Assembly (NCBI GenBank): GCA_023213395.1
Contig: CM041465.1
Location: 220,541,741-220,605,740, forward strand
From: Cycas panzhihuaensis
Taxonomy: Eukaryota; Cycadophyta
DNA: 64,000 bases
Direction of reading: 5' to 3'
Part shown: one piece after another, positions 1 through 11,682 of the stretch
Layout: every line of letters begins with the position of its first letter
Numbering within the stretch: position 1 is the first letter of the stretch
Position numbers and translations under genes: made by a program
Notes under the pieces: model-generated
Told to the model about the DNA's origin: nothing
Seen by the model: only the letters and a program-made list of their open reading frames with translations
Database searches by the model: none

Positions 1-1130
1 ACCATAGCCACTACTGCCGCTAGGAATCTATCAGCAAATCCCCCTCCTACCTCAACACCTCTTGTTGGCTCTGTCATAGCACCCCTATCACCTCCATCCT
101 CATCTCTACCATCCTCTAGATAATCCCCTAGCTTTCCTGCCTCCTCATCACTCTCCTAGTGGATTGCTCGATATGGGTCTACTAGTTAGTCACTAAGTGT
201 GAGAAGGTCTAGTGAGGTGGCTGCTATGGAGTGTCAAACATGCAACTAGTCCTCAATACCCCTAAAATGTGTTTTCCATCAATGTATTATAGGTGCTCTA
301 GTAGATATAGGGTGGGGTCCTCCTATTGGGCCACTCCTCTAAAATGATTAAAAAACTCTAGCAGATATAGGGTGGGGTCCTCCTACTGGGTCCACACCTC
401 TAAAATGATAAAAAATCTAATACTACAGTAGCATATAGTATGAGAAACCACCCATTTTGACCATCCTGATCTAGTCCAGTTGAGCCACTACATTAACTAC
501 TATCAATGCAGCCCAGTCGAATCTCTCTCATGCCTCACACCTCCATATGGTGGTCATCCAACCCCCAGGAATATCTTTGTAATTCTGTTTCTAGGAAATC
601 CAAAATAGAATAGCTAATTTGATGAATTTCCTCACCTAAGGAACTCTTGATAGAACCAAAGCCTACATTAACACTCCTTTGCAGTCCCATTTTCTCCTTC
701 CAATAAGGAATCTGGTTGCCTCTTGATGGATAGTATCCGTGCTAGGCAAAGTACTCAAAGAAGTTAGTGTACTCTTTATTGGCACCCTGGGTATCCTTTG
801 GATGTCCTCCAGAGTGATGGAGACATCCTCCACCTATGGGAGATGAAAAATGTACTCCCTCCTATCCTAGTCAACTAGCAACCTCTAATCAGATATATAC
901 CAAGGTGTCTTGATCACCTTCAACAGCCCATAGTGTTGTAATATACCTCTCTCCTACTGGCTCATTATCTCTATGAAACTGATCATAGCTATCCCTATAT
1001 TCTCATGGTTATCAACCACAAGAACTACTTGCAAATAGTCATAAACCATCAGTCAGTCTATCATGACCTAGTTACCAAGTCATATCCCTCTCTCTAGGTG
1101 ACCTAGGTTAGCTTAAACTAGGCCAAACTT
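1..1130 (-). pseudogene. antisense plant-mobile-domain-like ORF of E2 (partial)
   Basis: Read on the minus strand, one frame gives a continuous protein-like sequence from about 1050 leftward, broken mainly by TAG stops. It contains 'VEDVSITLEDIQRIPRVP' near 770-850 and 'KFIKLAILFWIS' near 590-640. The first resembles the 'E-x-T-I-T-L-E-D-V' motif of the plant mobile domain (PMD, aminotransferase-like), known from MAIL/MAIN proteins and from transposon-associated proteins. The E5 copy at 33069-34990 matches it over at least 120 residues, so it is a real conserved ORF and not an antisense shadow. It runs opposite to the element's other genes. The C-terminal part is lost at the window edge. The family name is an inference from one motif; its function in the element is unknown. 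Confidence 0.55.
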
Positions 1131-2256
1131 CCCAAATAAGAAATTTTTTTTCCCCCTTATTTTATCTCCACCCTATGTCAATATCTATGGTACCGTAGAT
1201 ATTAATGCAAGTCCCACTGAGATTTTCTTAACTCTTAGCGAGTCCTGTTGTAAACTTTGTAGCACCACAAAAAATACTGCAGGGCTGTGGATACCCCCCC
1301 TTAAAAGGGGGGAGGGGGGTGGCCCTAAAAAAGCAAAAAATTTATTTTAGTGGAACTAACTTGGTCTATTAGGACCAAGGCTGCCTAATGCCTTGGTCCT
1401 TCCCCTCCCTGGGCCTTTAATGAGCTCTAGGGGGTCCCCATGACCCTTATGGGGCCCAAATTTATAATAAATAAGTATTAAAATTAAATAGCTAAAAATT
1501 AGAGCTAAAGTTAGGATCCACTCACTAAATCTAGTCTAATCACTACCATTTCTCCATCTAGTCCCAACGACTATCTCCTCGTCAGGATCTAATGGTTGGA
1601 TCTCCCACAATGCACCTATGAAGGGTAGTGAAGCCTGGATGCTTAAACAAAAGGGCTCCAGATCACACCAGAGGCCCACGAAAAGGAAATCCACTTTCGC
1701 CTCCTCGCCCCTTTTATTTGTAGGGCCTTCTGAGGCATCTCCTTTATTTTATCTAATGAGACAGCCCTTAGGACTCATTTTTTACCCCTATTTTTCTTTC
1801 CTTTAGGGACTAACCCTTGTTTTGCCCCTAATACTTCCTATTTAAACCTTTTGCGTATTTATAGTGAGTTGCTTCAACTAACTGGAGGCCTACCATCTTG
1901 ATTTTTGAGCCTCTCTAAAACATGCTTGTGTTTATACTCCATTGGCTCATTTTGGCATTTTAGATCCATTTTTGCTATCTGTTCAAGTGCCCAAGGCCCT
2001 GAGCAAGATCTCCCCCTCCTTATAGGTCCTCGTTGGCCCTACCATGACCTCCAGGATCATCAAAATAACATGTTTTCGACATCTATTCTTACCTCTTCCA
2101 TTGGGTAGGCCCTCTACGAGCCTAGTAGCCTATACTCAAGGCTCTTCTATCCTCTCATGCTTAATATATCTAGTCATTTTGAGCTATTATAGTCCCATTT
2201 TTTAACTTCAATAGTGCTATCACCTATTCTTTTATAACTTGATCTAAACTTCCTCT
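1131..2256. other. spacer between the divergent antisense ORF and RNase H of E2
   Basis: No gene is recognisable. It aligns in patches with the E5 spacer (31926-33068), including a 'CTATGGTACCGTAGAT'-like palindromic segment near 1187-1202. A G/C foldback of about seven Cs facing G-runs lies at 1290-1318. The final 300 bp read weakly in frame into the RNase H, so part of it may be the RNase H leader peptide. Confidence 0.5.
1708..1723 (-). promoter_or_regulatory. TATA-like element of the E2 antisense ORF
   Basis: The minus strand reads ACAAATAAAAGGGG, aligned with ACATATATAAAGGGAG at 32362-32377 of E5. Downstream sequence is also conserved: both copies share 'GATC(A/T)GGAGCCCT' about 55-70 bp further on. 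This suggests a core promoter about 650 bp ahead of the first antisense coding exon. E2 has an AAATAAAA variant, which is weaker than the E5 copy. Confidence 0.4.
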
Positions 2257-2640
2257 CTTTTTCCATGGTTTTACTCCTTTTCACTGATGGTAATAGTCAC
2301 GATAATCCCTGATCCTTCGTAGCCATATAGATCCTTTGCGATCCCTCTAGGAATGACTATATGCATTCTAAAGTCTACTTCGCCAAGGCTATGAATAATG
2401 AAGATGAGTATATAGCCATTATCAAAGCCCTCATTGATGCACTTTGCTTCTACCATGGCCCCATTATCCTTCATTGTGACTCTCAAATCATTATGTCAGA
2501 ACTAACTCAGGTCTACTAGGTTCATTACTCATGATTGAGGTCCCTTGCCTTGATTATCAGGACATTACTATCCTTCTTTTCCTCCCTGGATATCTAGTAT
2601 ATCGCTCTAAACTAGAATTCCAAGGCAGATAGTCTCATCC
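2257..2640 (+). pseudogene. archaeal-type RNase H (aRNH) of E2
   Basis: RNase H of this type cuts the RNA strand of RNA/DNA hybrids during reverse transcription. The plus strand reads 'LLLFTDGNSHDNP', a decayed form of the D-G-G-S-x-G-N-P-G start motif. It continues through 'DPSRNDYMHSKVYFAKAM' and 'EDEYIAIIKALIDAL' (catalytic Glu region) to 'LHCDSQIIMSEL' (third acidic residue), then 'NSKADSLIHHILECHLPPP', which resembles the domain's C-terminal helix with its N-x-x-A-D motif. Stops are TAG and TAA. The same domain is in E5 at 31440-31925. It is placed after the antisense ORF and only about 600 bp before the 3' LTR. In described Tat elements the extra aRNH normally lies between the Ty3-type RNase H and integrase, so the position is unusual. 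Confidence 0.85.
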
Positions 2641-3239
2641 ACCATATCTTAGAGTGTCACCTCCCTCCTCCAAGTGATCTGTCATTGAGCTCATGGTTAA
2701 CCCTCTTCTCATAGCATTGACTAGTCTCCCTGGTACCTCTGAAAGCAGGCCACTAATGAGGTTAAACTATGGTGATTTCAGGTTTGTTTCTTTGCTCTAT
2801 TCTAATACCATCTATGGCATAATCTTCTACATATTGACAGTTCATAAGTATAGACTTTTTATTTGCATTCACCTTTTGACTATGTTTACACCTTATATCA
2901 CACTTGCATTGTATATGGAGTTAATGGACCAACCCCCCATCCTCTCTTTCCTTCATACCACACCCTTGGGTGACATATAGGCAACCCCCATATTACTTCA
3001 TCCCTACTTCATGTGCATTTTGGGGTCCAGGGCATTGTGCCCTGAGGATGGAGCATGCTACGCCTCCCTATCCTCCCCCAAACACATGTCCTTGTCCACA
3101 TGATCTATCACGACATTCACTACTCCCCTTGGATGATGACACACCTACATAGGTAGATGTTACTCACTTGTCTTATGTTGATAGCATTCACTATCATCTG
3201 ATTCCCTTTAGTGATGAGGTTCTGCTACTAAGGAGGCAG
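2641..3239 (+). other. 3' untranslated stretch and polypurine tract of E2
   Basis: No clear domain is visible. At 2746-2781 lies a segment (CCACTAATGAGGTTAAACTA...) shared with E5 (31268-31310, inverted) and repeated many times at 62885-63245. The last bases, AAGGAGGCAG at 3230-3239, form the polypurine tract that primes plus-strand DNA synthesis, directly before the LTR start TGTTTCC. E5 has AAGGGGGCAG in the same place. Confidence 0.7.
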
Positions 3240-6200
3240 TGTTTCCTGGCCATTGGGAATGGGAAAGAGCAGTATCTTTGAGGTAGACAATCTTATCTCT
3301 TGCCCTATTTACCTTTATGGCATGATGAGATCTATTTATGGTTTCAGTGGCATGACATGGTTATATAGTTTGTTTTGCTACCTAACTTGCTTACTTAGTT
3401 CTTACCTGTGGCTATGATTCAGCCTATGATAACTGAGACCATAGTACTATGGCACTGCATAGCTCCTAAAAATGCCTTCCTAGAGTTTGCAGGTACTCAT
3501 GGGCCTCCACAGCCCACTTTGACTGACTTCTAGCTCATTATATGACCCTTAGGGTGGGTTTTAGCTTGCTTACTCATCAACATACTTTTCTTCATCGATA
3601 TTGATACTTGGTCTTTACCCTTTTCATATATTGGGAAATTGAACCACCACCTAAGAGCCCCTAAAACACCCTTCTAACATGTTGTTTCTTATTTCTAAAC
3701 CCCCTAGGCTTATTTTTCCATATTACTTTTTGGTTATTTTTATTTTTCTCTTTATATTTACTCACATCACTTCAAACTTTGTGGCACCAGTTTAAACTTC
3801 ACAGTACTGTGAAGTTTATCGTGGGGCAACTATACATTAATTATTGCGGCTAAAAAATGGCCAGGTTTATGTTTATGGTGAATTTGGCATGTGGCTAAGG
3901 GTATTTTCTTGCCTAAATTGAACCTTAGTAGCTCTAAAAACCTAATTAGAACATAAAAACCTAATTTTGAACTCATTCTTACTCTCACACAATTAGAAAA
4001 TGACTCTCCTCTCTTCTCTTCTCCTTCCTTTTTCCACTCAGCTTTGATAGGGTAGAAACCCTAGTTTGTAGGTCTGAAAGAAGGATTCTTCAATAAGATA
4101 ATTCTCCTTTCAAGTTCAATGAGATAACAACAACCAATATCTCATAGCTTCAAGGCTCTCCCTCTCTTAAAAGGAGCCAACTCCACCAAGATAGTAGGGT
4201 TTTAGCTTCTATTCCCCTTGTTTGAGAGGTAACTTCTAATTTGTATGGTTCTTTATGGTTGAAAGAATGTTTCTTCTTGCTTTCCTCTTCCAAATACACC
4301 TATTTCATTAGTCGTACCTCCTAATGCATGTTCTAGCATATATTTTGCTCCATTTTTGTTAAGCAAGGAGAGGCAAAACCTCTCATTTCTCCTTGTTGTT
4401 ATTGTTCCATCCTAAGGTTTCCACTAGCTAACATTGGAATGGGTCTTAGGCCACTCTTAAGAATGTGAAAGAAGGATAAACAACTAGAGTTTTGACTCCT
4501 AATGCCACTTCCTCTAGGGAAAAACCCCTACTTTTCAAGGTCCCTCCACACCATACCTGCTCCATAAGCTAGGGCATCACATAGGGTGTGATCTTTTCAT
4601 ATTTGTAATGTTTGCAACACTTGCAATGTTTTCCCTATTACTAGTTTGTGTGCATATTACTGCTCCATACCATTCTTGCACTTTTTTTCATAACATCTAC
4701 AATTTTTTGTAAGATTTGCATCTTTTACAACATTTATAGCCTTTGCAAGATTTACAACTTTTACAATACTAGTAGCTTTTGGAAACCCTCATGCCTCCTT
4801 TGTTTAAACCCTTTGTTTCCACCTAACTCACCTATGCAGTACCTAACCACCTAGAAGGTGTTTCATTCATAGGATCTATCCATTTAGAGACTATCATCTC
4901 CTCCTTATTTCAACCCCCTTTCCCTTTTCATAGTTGCGTAAGAACATTGGTGTATATAAGGAAAATAATATACTGATTATCATTTCTTTTTATTGTCAGA
5001 AATAAACTTTCCTTCTCACTAAGGTGGAACACACATGCACAATTAAATACATATACATGTATGTATATACCATTTTCTTATAAGGGTTCATAGGTACTTA
5101 CCATAGCATGATGTTAGTTGATCTCTTATGCAAGCAAGTGGCATCACACCAAAAGGTATCATTCTCCTTTCTTTTTGACTTGTTTTTTTTTTGGAGTTCC
5201 ACCATTTCATTCCCACCTTTGTTTATTTTGCCCTCAAGCATTTTGGAGACAATAAGTAAGCCCTGCCTAGAGGATAAGGGGTAGGTAAGGGAACCTCTCC
5301 TTTCATCTTCAATGACTTTCATAACAAGAGAAGTGAGAACAACTTATAGAAAGATGGAGTAAGGAGAGGCGACAAGGGAGCATGCGACTGCGACACCAAC
5401 CACTGCACCCAAGTGCATACCTTCCTACACACTCTTCTCTCCTCCTTCTACATTTCCCCCCTTATCCTATTTGCTTACTTCACTAACCTAAGTGCACACC
5501 TTCCTACACACTCTTCTTTCCTCCTTCTACATTTTCCCCCTTATCCCATTTGCTTACTTCTCTAAGGAAAAGAAAAGAAAAGAAAAGTCCAAAGTTTCTT
5601 TGTTTCCTTAAAAACTTGTTTTCCTTTATTGTATTGCTTAAAAGGGGGAGAAAAGAGAAATTGCATGATTATAGTGCATGCATATATGGAATGCTTATTG
5701 CCTTCCATTTCCCCCAGTGGACCCTATCCTCCATCTATCAAAGGAGAGGCCACCTACGCAAGGCACTCCTTCACATTCCATCCTTTCCTTTTCCCTCTTC
5801 ATCATTCTTAGCTTACATTGCAATCATTTGAAAGAATAAAGGAAGGCAAGAAACATAGATAAGAAGGGTTATGGATTCACTTTGCATGTTTGTTGTCGCT
5901 CTTGGTTGTTTCTTGTTTGTTTCCATTGACAACTTTTGCATTATGCCAAAAAGGAACCTCACTTCATTGACAACAAGATGTCCTTCTCAAAACCATATGA
6001 GTTTCTAAACTCAAAATCCCTTAGTTCTCCTCAGTAACCTGAGAAGACTTTATAGCCTTATAGCCTTGACATACTCGTGGTTCACTTCCATCTCTTACTT
6101 TATCACCACCCCTTCCTTTTTTTTCTTACCCGCCTTTTCTGAAAAGAGGACTAGCATCTCTCTTTTCCCTATGAAGATAGGAGAGCTCCTTTCTTTAGGC

Positions 6201-6420
6201 TATCCGAGAGCCCTCCTCTTTGCACAAACTGAATCTAGAAAGGTATTACATAAAGGGAAAGTCATAAGTGCTATTTGCATGTCCCCAAACTTGTGATCTG
6301 ATGTATGGATGCCCTTTGAGGGTAACTTATCCTCCCCTTGAGGTTCCTGGGCCCATGTTGTAATTATAGTATTGGCTTAGAAACTCCTATCCATAGTGAT
6401 CCCCCATAGGTGCGCTTCCA
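3240..6420 (+). repeat. 3' LTR of E2 (about 3.18 kb)
   Basis: It starts TGTTTCCTGG after the polypurine tract and ends GCGCTTCCA. It aligns end to end, although strongly diverged, with the minus-strand LTRs of E5, including the start, the promoter zone and the final 'GTGA(T/C)CCCCCA(T/A)AGGTG' segment. A TATA-like ACATAAAAAC lies at 3951-3960, followed by CCTAATTTTGAACTC, nearly identical to the E5 promoter. A 79-bp segment is tandemly duplicated at 5411-5568. The several open frames inside it (near 2693-6296) are not conserved and are not genes. Confidence 0.82.
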
Positions 6421-7200
6421 ATAGTCTTCCATATTAAATCTTTTCAAAATATCTAAAATATATTTAGGTTAAGAAATAGTAATTTTAGTTTCTTTTTGAC
6501 AAACTTGAAGTCCTAAAAAATAATTTAGTTGGATTAAATCTATTATTTTAAATTAAGATATTAAATTAAATTTAAAATTTAAAATACTATAAGTTGAAGA
6601 TCCAATAATGATAATATTATGTACATAAAGAATTAAAAAGGTAATATTATTGTCTTCATTAAATTAAAGATTGGGGTCACTAATGCATTTAATAAAACCA
6701 TTATTTAAGAGATATTGATCAATTTTATTGTACCAAGCCCTAGGAGCTTGTTTGAGATCATACAAAGATTTCTTTAATTTGCATACTAAATTAGAATTTG
6801 AAATAAAGTCTTAAGGTTGTTTCATATAGATGTCCTCTTCTAAGTCTCTATTTAAAAAAATACTTTTAATATATATTTAATATATCTTCCAATTAAATTT
6901 AGCTATAAGTGAAATAATAATTTAATAGTATTCATTTTAGCTATAGGAGTAAAGGTTCCATTATAATCTATACCATCAACATGAGAAAAACTCTTAGCTA
7001 CTAATCGTGCTTTATATTTCTTGATGGCACCTTTAGAGTTGTATTTTGTGTGATAGACCTATTTAAAATCTACTAAAATTTTCCCTAAATGAAGAGGAAC
7101 TAAGTCCCAAGTTTTATTTTAATGAGTGCATCAAATTCATTTTTCATTACTTACTGCTAGACTAGATTTTAAGTAGCTTCTTTAGAGGAATTTGGATTAG
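6421..7200 (-). pseudogene. copia reverse transcriptase remnant of E1
   Basis: Minus-strand translation shows the copia RT landmarks in order. 'MKNEFDALIK' is near 7125-7150, then 'EDIYMKQP'-like near 6820-6840. 'KLKKSLYDLKQAPRAWY' is at about 6730-6785, and 'LYVHNIIIIG', the decayed form of the LYVDD catalytic motif, is near 6600-6630. 'KYILDILKRFNMED' lies at the cut end (6421-6470). The second catalytic Asp pair is lost (DD to HN). The last codons stop exactly where E2 begins, so the C-terminus and RNase H are displaced to the left of the window. Frameshifts and many stops make it non-functional. Confidence 0.88.
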
Positions 7201-7435
7201 TTTGGGATATTATCTTCATCATAAGAGCAAGATTAACTTGTTATTTTTGAAATCTTATTTTCTTAGAATCTAAAGGATTTCCAACATTATAGATGGTTTT
7301 CTTGACCTATTTAGGTTGTTTTTGATGTATGACATTTGTTTCATTAATTTTATTAGGTTCTTTTAAAGTCTAATTTTGAACTCGTTTTTCTAAGTTTATC
7401 ATTTACTTATTGTTATTCTTAGTTTGTTCATTATT

Positions 7436-8430
7436 CTATTCAGGTACAGACTTATTTGTGATAATATCTTTAACAAATAGGGATATTTGATTGGGATTAA
7501 AATTTAATGAAGATTCTTCTTCATCAAACTTAACATCATGCCTAATAAATATAGCATGTGTTACAAGGTCAAATAAGTGATAAGTTTTACTTTCTTCAGT
7601 ATAGCTCTCAAGAAGATAATTTAACCCTTTGGGATCAAGCTTTATATTTTTTCTTTGAGAATCTGTGCCCATGTAACACTTATAAAGATTTTGATATGTT
7701 TAACAGTTAGTTTTCTTTTAGATTATTTTTCTTTAGGTGTTATATTATCTAAAGATTTAGTTGGTAATCTATTTAATAAATAATTAAAATAATTTATGAC
7801 TTCTACTCAAAGTTTTAAGTCTAAATTTTTTGAACATAACATGCACCTAACCATTTCACCTAAAGTTCTATTTTTTTTTTTTTAGCCACTCCAATTTGTT
7901 ATGGAGTATAAATAACAATATATTGAAGTTTAATGCTATTTTTTTATAATAGTAAATCCTAAATTCATTACAAGTATACTCTTTGGAATTATCTATTCTT
8001 ATAATTTTAATTTTATGATTAGATTCATTTTCTACTAAGGCTTTAAATTCTAAGAAAGTATTAAGAATTTAACTATGATTTTTAAAAATATATACCTAAT
8101 ATTTTCTTGAATAGTCACAAATAAAAGTTGTAAAGTAGAGACCACCAAAATAGGAATTTACTTAGAAAGGTCCATAAAGATCTGAACAGATATGTTCTAA
8201 GAGTTGTTATTAAAAAGGATCTATCTGTTGTTTTCTTATTATATAGACTTCACAGACTTCATAGATTATTTTAAGAGGTAGTAGCCTAAGAACCATATTA
8301 TGTTGATTTAGAAATCATAGTTTTCTATAACTCATATAGCCAAAATAAGCATGCCATAATTTACTAACTAGATCTGATTAGGTAATAAAAGAGGTGAAAC
8401 TTTTATATTTAGTGGTATGATTTAGACAAA
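7436..8430 (-). pseudogene. copia integrase remnant of E1
   Basis: The minus strand gives 'NIFVQIFMDLSK' and 'CDYSRKY' (catalytic core start, near 8100-8210). 'IDNSKEYTCNEF', a decayed D-N-G-x-E-Y catalytic motif, is near 7975-8000. Next comes 'KLEWLKKKKNRTLGEM' near 7850-7900, from the G-V-A-E-R-x-N-R-T region. The open stretch 7436-7672 contains 'KGLNYLLESYTEES' and 'THAIFIRHDVKFDEEES', the C-terminal region typical of copia integrases. Integrase inserts the cDNA into the genome. Stops and frameshifts are frequent. Confidence 0.82.
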
Positions 8431-8639
8431 ATAGACTATAAAGACCAATCTTATGATTAATATACCCAGAGGTAGTGGCTTTGAATTTATTTAATGATTC
8501 TTTAATAATAAACTTATCTTTCTAGAATTTAACAATAAGATCTTTTTGATAAATTTCATAAACAGTAAGAAAATTAGGTAAAAGTCCAAGGACATAAATG
8601 GCATTATTAATTGAGCCATTTTTAGAGTAACATTTCTAG

Positions 8640-8960
8640 TTATGCATACTTAGAGCTGGGAACAACTTTTGAAAAATAAATTTTCTTTAGAAATAAGTCC
8701 TAGTTCATAAGTCGATAACAATTTGAGTTTTCTAGTCATATGATAAGTAGCTCTGGAATCTAAAATCCAAGAAGGAATTTGTGTGATTAGAGCAAAAAAT
8801 ACTAATGTAAAGGTAGTTAGAGTACGATTTGATTTTGGTTAAATACCCCTAGAGGCTTTCTAAGCTTTTGAAGCAATTTTGTTTCTACAAACATCAATGG
8901 AATATCCTTTCTTATAATAATAGACATAAGTTAATATAGAGTTAGATTTGGAAAAGCTTT
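8640..8960 (-). pseudogene. zinc knuckle and protease start of E1
   Basis: The minus strand reads 'YVYYYKKGYSIDVCRNK', a CCHC zinc knuckle whose first two Cys have become Tyr. About 90 residues later comes 'WILDSRATYHMT', the copia aspartic-protease active site D-S-G-A-T with Gly changed to Arg. This is the normal copia order of nucleocapsid then protease. The protease would cleave the gag-pol polyprotein in the particle. Both active motifs are damaged. Confidence 0.8.
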
Positions 8961-9790
8961 TATTTTGATGAAAATTTTGGGTACTTTGATTTTTAGGATC
9001 GATAAAATTAGATTTTAGATGACTATAAGGAATGAAATTCCTGTATAATTTATGTGTTTTAAAATTATTATAATGTTTAGTAGCAAATTGATAGTTATAA
9101 TTTTTAAGTTTTTGAGATCTTGAATTAGAGAACAAAACCTATGAGATGTCTTTTAGTTCTCTAATTTAAATTAGCATAGATTGATATTCAACCAACTTGT
9201 TCATGAGTTCATCAAAAGAGATGACTAGATGATCACACTACTATTGAGTAGTTTTGTATTAGTTAAAAACTATAGGCAACTTATTAATGGCAAGATGTAC
9301 AATTGTATCATTGTCTTTGTCATGGATAATGGTTGTGATTATGTCCTTTTCTTTAAGGATTATTTTAATATAGTTACCAAGCTTAATATTAATTTACTGT
9401 AAGTAGGACAAGAAATCTTTAACTCCTAAAGAATCTTCATACTTTAGATCATATAATTTTTATTTTAAAATGGTAACCTAGGTAGTATCTATCTTTTCAT
9501 ATTTATTTTTGAGTTTAGTCCAAACTATGGTAAGTTCATCTGTATCAATGAACTATCTTCTAATATCAAGAGAGAAAGAGGTAAGGATGGTGCCCAAGTC
9601 TCCATCAAAGTTCATCAGATACACCATATAGGTGTCTAAGGTTTTATCTATAAGTTGTTAAAATTCTTCAGTAATGTATTTCCATAATTTTTTTGTTTAA
9701 GCTAATCAAATACTTTAAGTTTCTAGTTGACATAATTTTGGCAAGTTAATACTAAAATTTTTATAGAAAAAATTGTCCTTAGCAAGAGAT
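8961..9790 (-). pseudogene. copia gag (UBN2-type) remnant of E1
   Basis: The N-terminal half reads in fragments: 'LYGVSDEL' near 9600, 'VWTKLKNKYEKID' near 9490-9530, 'YEDSLGVKDFLSYLQ' near 9410-9450 and 'AINKLPIVFN' near 9260-9290. These match the layout of copia gag proteins of the UBN2 family, where a LxNKYE block is followed by a 'V.D.L..L..I...L' block. The open frame 8860-9135 continues into the zinc knuckle. The likely start is near 9790. Gag forms the virus-like particle that packages element RNA. Confidence 0.7.
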
Positions 9791-10692
<902 letters not shown>

Positions 10693-10709
10693 GCAATTGT
10701 TGGGGTTAA

Positions 10710-11542
10710 TGTTGGGGCATATTATGATACGTTGGGCTATGAGAAGACCAGAGAGAGACTAGATAACCTTGGATGTGCAGGTATGGACCGTATAGAGGTA
10801 CGCATGCAGCAAAAAGATGAAAAAGTCAGCATTCTGGATACATATGACAGGTGCATACTTGAGAAGGTACATAACACAGATACATACCTCTGACAGAACG
10901 CAAGCAGATGGTAAAGGTACGCATGACAGGACCTGACAAAAGGATACCTATAATGACATCAAACATACATACGAATGTATGGATGGATTAAGACAATGGT
11001 TAAGAAGATTAACCAATGGTTAACAAAAGGTACATTTATGACTGGAAGGGTACGGTTGTGACAGATAATCATAACCCTTCAGTCAAATGACACTAAAAAG
11101 ACGTATTTAAGTGATTTCACAAGGACCATTTGGCTAGGGTGAGAGCCAAGTATTCAAACACATTGGTACGGAGACTAGTATGTATGATAGTAGCCTGAAG
11201 CCATGTGTATTAATGGGTACCTTCTGGATATGCATGTGATAGCGATAGTGTATGTGGTTGGAATGCATAGGGAATGCATTCCAGCACCTTTTGTATAAGA
11301 ACTTATTGCTTAATAAAATAAAAAGTTACATGGAAATATAGATTCTGTGCTTGTAATGAGGATGAATTACTGAATATATGCTAATTGTTATACTATTGTG
11401 TGTAAACTGTGATATAATTGTGTGGAATGGTGAATAAATCTATGTGATGATTATGTTAACTGTATCCTAAACTAGATTACAACCTGTGTTACCTTAACAA
11501 GTGCATTGATCTCATAAGGGGTGTAAAATCTATAAGTCATCA
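10710..11542 (+). repeat. 5' LTR of E4
   Basis: Starts TGTTGGGGCA and ends AAGTCATCA; pairs with 20387-21217. A TATA-like TATTTAA is at 11104-11110 and AATAAAATAAA near 11313-11325 may serve as the poly(A) signal. The U3 part is studded with short GGTACGCATG- and GATACCT-like motifs, which recur in the internal minisatellite at 18618-18950. Confidence 0.93.
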
Positions 11543-11560
11543 TTGGTTCTATTGCCTATG
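11543..11560 (+). promoter_or_regulatory. candidate primer-binding site of E4
   Basis: TTGGTTCTATTGCC directly follows the LTR. It starts with the obligatory TGG (complement of tRNA CCA). It may be a decayed form of the tRNA-Asp type site, which keeps TTGCC at this spacing, after loss of CpG sites. The tRNA assignment is tentative. Confidence 0.45.
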
Positions 11561-11682
11561 TCCATTGAGGAGGGACGGGGCCCAGGAGTTTCACAAGGAA
11601 GAATGAGTAAAGGACAGAGGACCCTAGTTGTCATCATGATGGCAGGTTGTAACTAAGCCTCTGACAGCCAGGGGACCTTCAA

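Larger units (their letters stand above)
1..6420 (+). mobile_element. E2: Tat-like Ty3/gypsy retrotransposon, 3' half
   Basis: The element enters from the left edge of the window, so its gag-pol is not visible. In order the window shows an antisense ORF (1-1130), a spacer, an archaeal-type RNase H (2257-2640), a 3' untranslated stretch, a polypurine tract and a complete 3' LTR (3240-6420). Every part has a counterpart in the same order in E5 on the opposite strand, which supports treating it as one element. The LTR ends in CA at 6420, and the next base resumes the interrupted E1 reverse transcriptase, so E2 inserted into E1. The right target-site copy would be ATAGT (6421-6425); its partner lies outside the window. 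The Tat assignment rests on the RNase H type, the antisense ORF and the long LTR. Confidence 0.8.

Noticed and set aside
2271-2486. Minus-strand open frame near the E2 RNase H
   Set aside because: The plus strand of the same bases gives the RNase H motifs in order.
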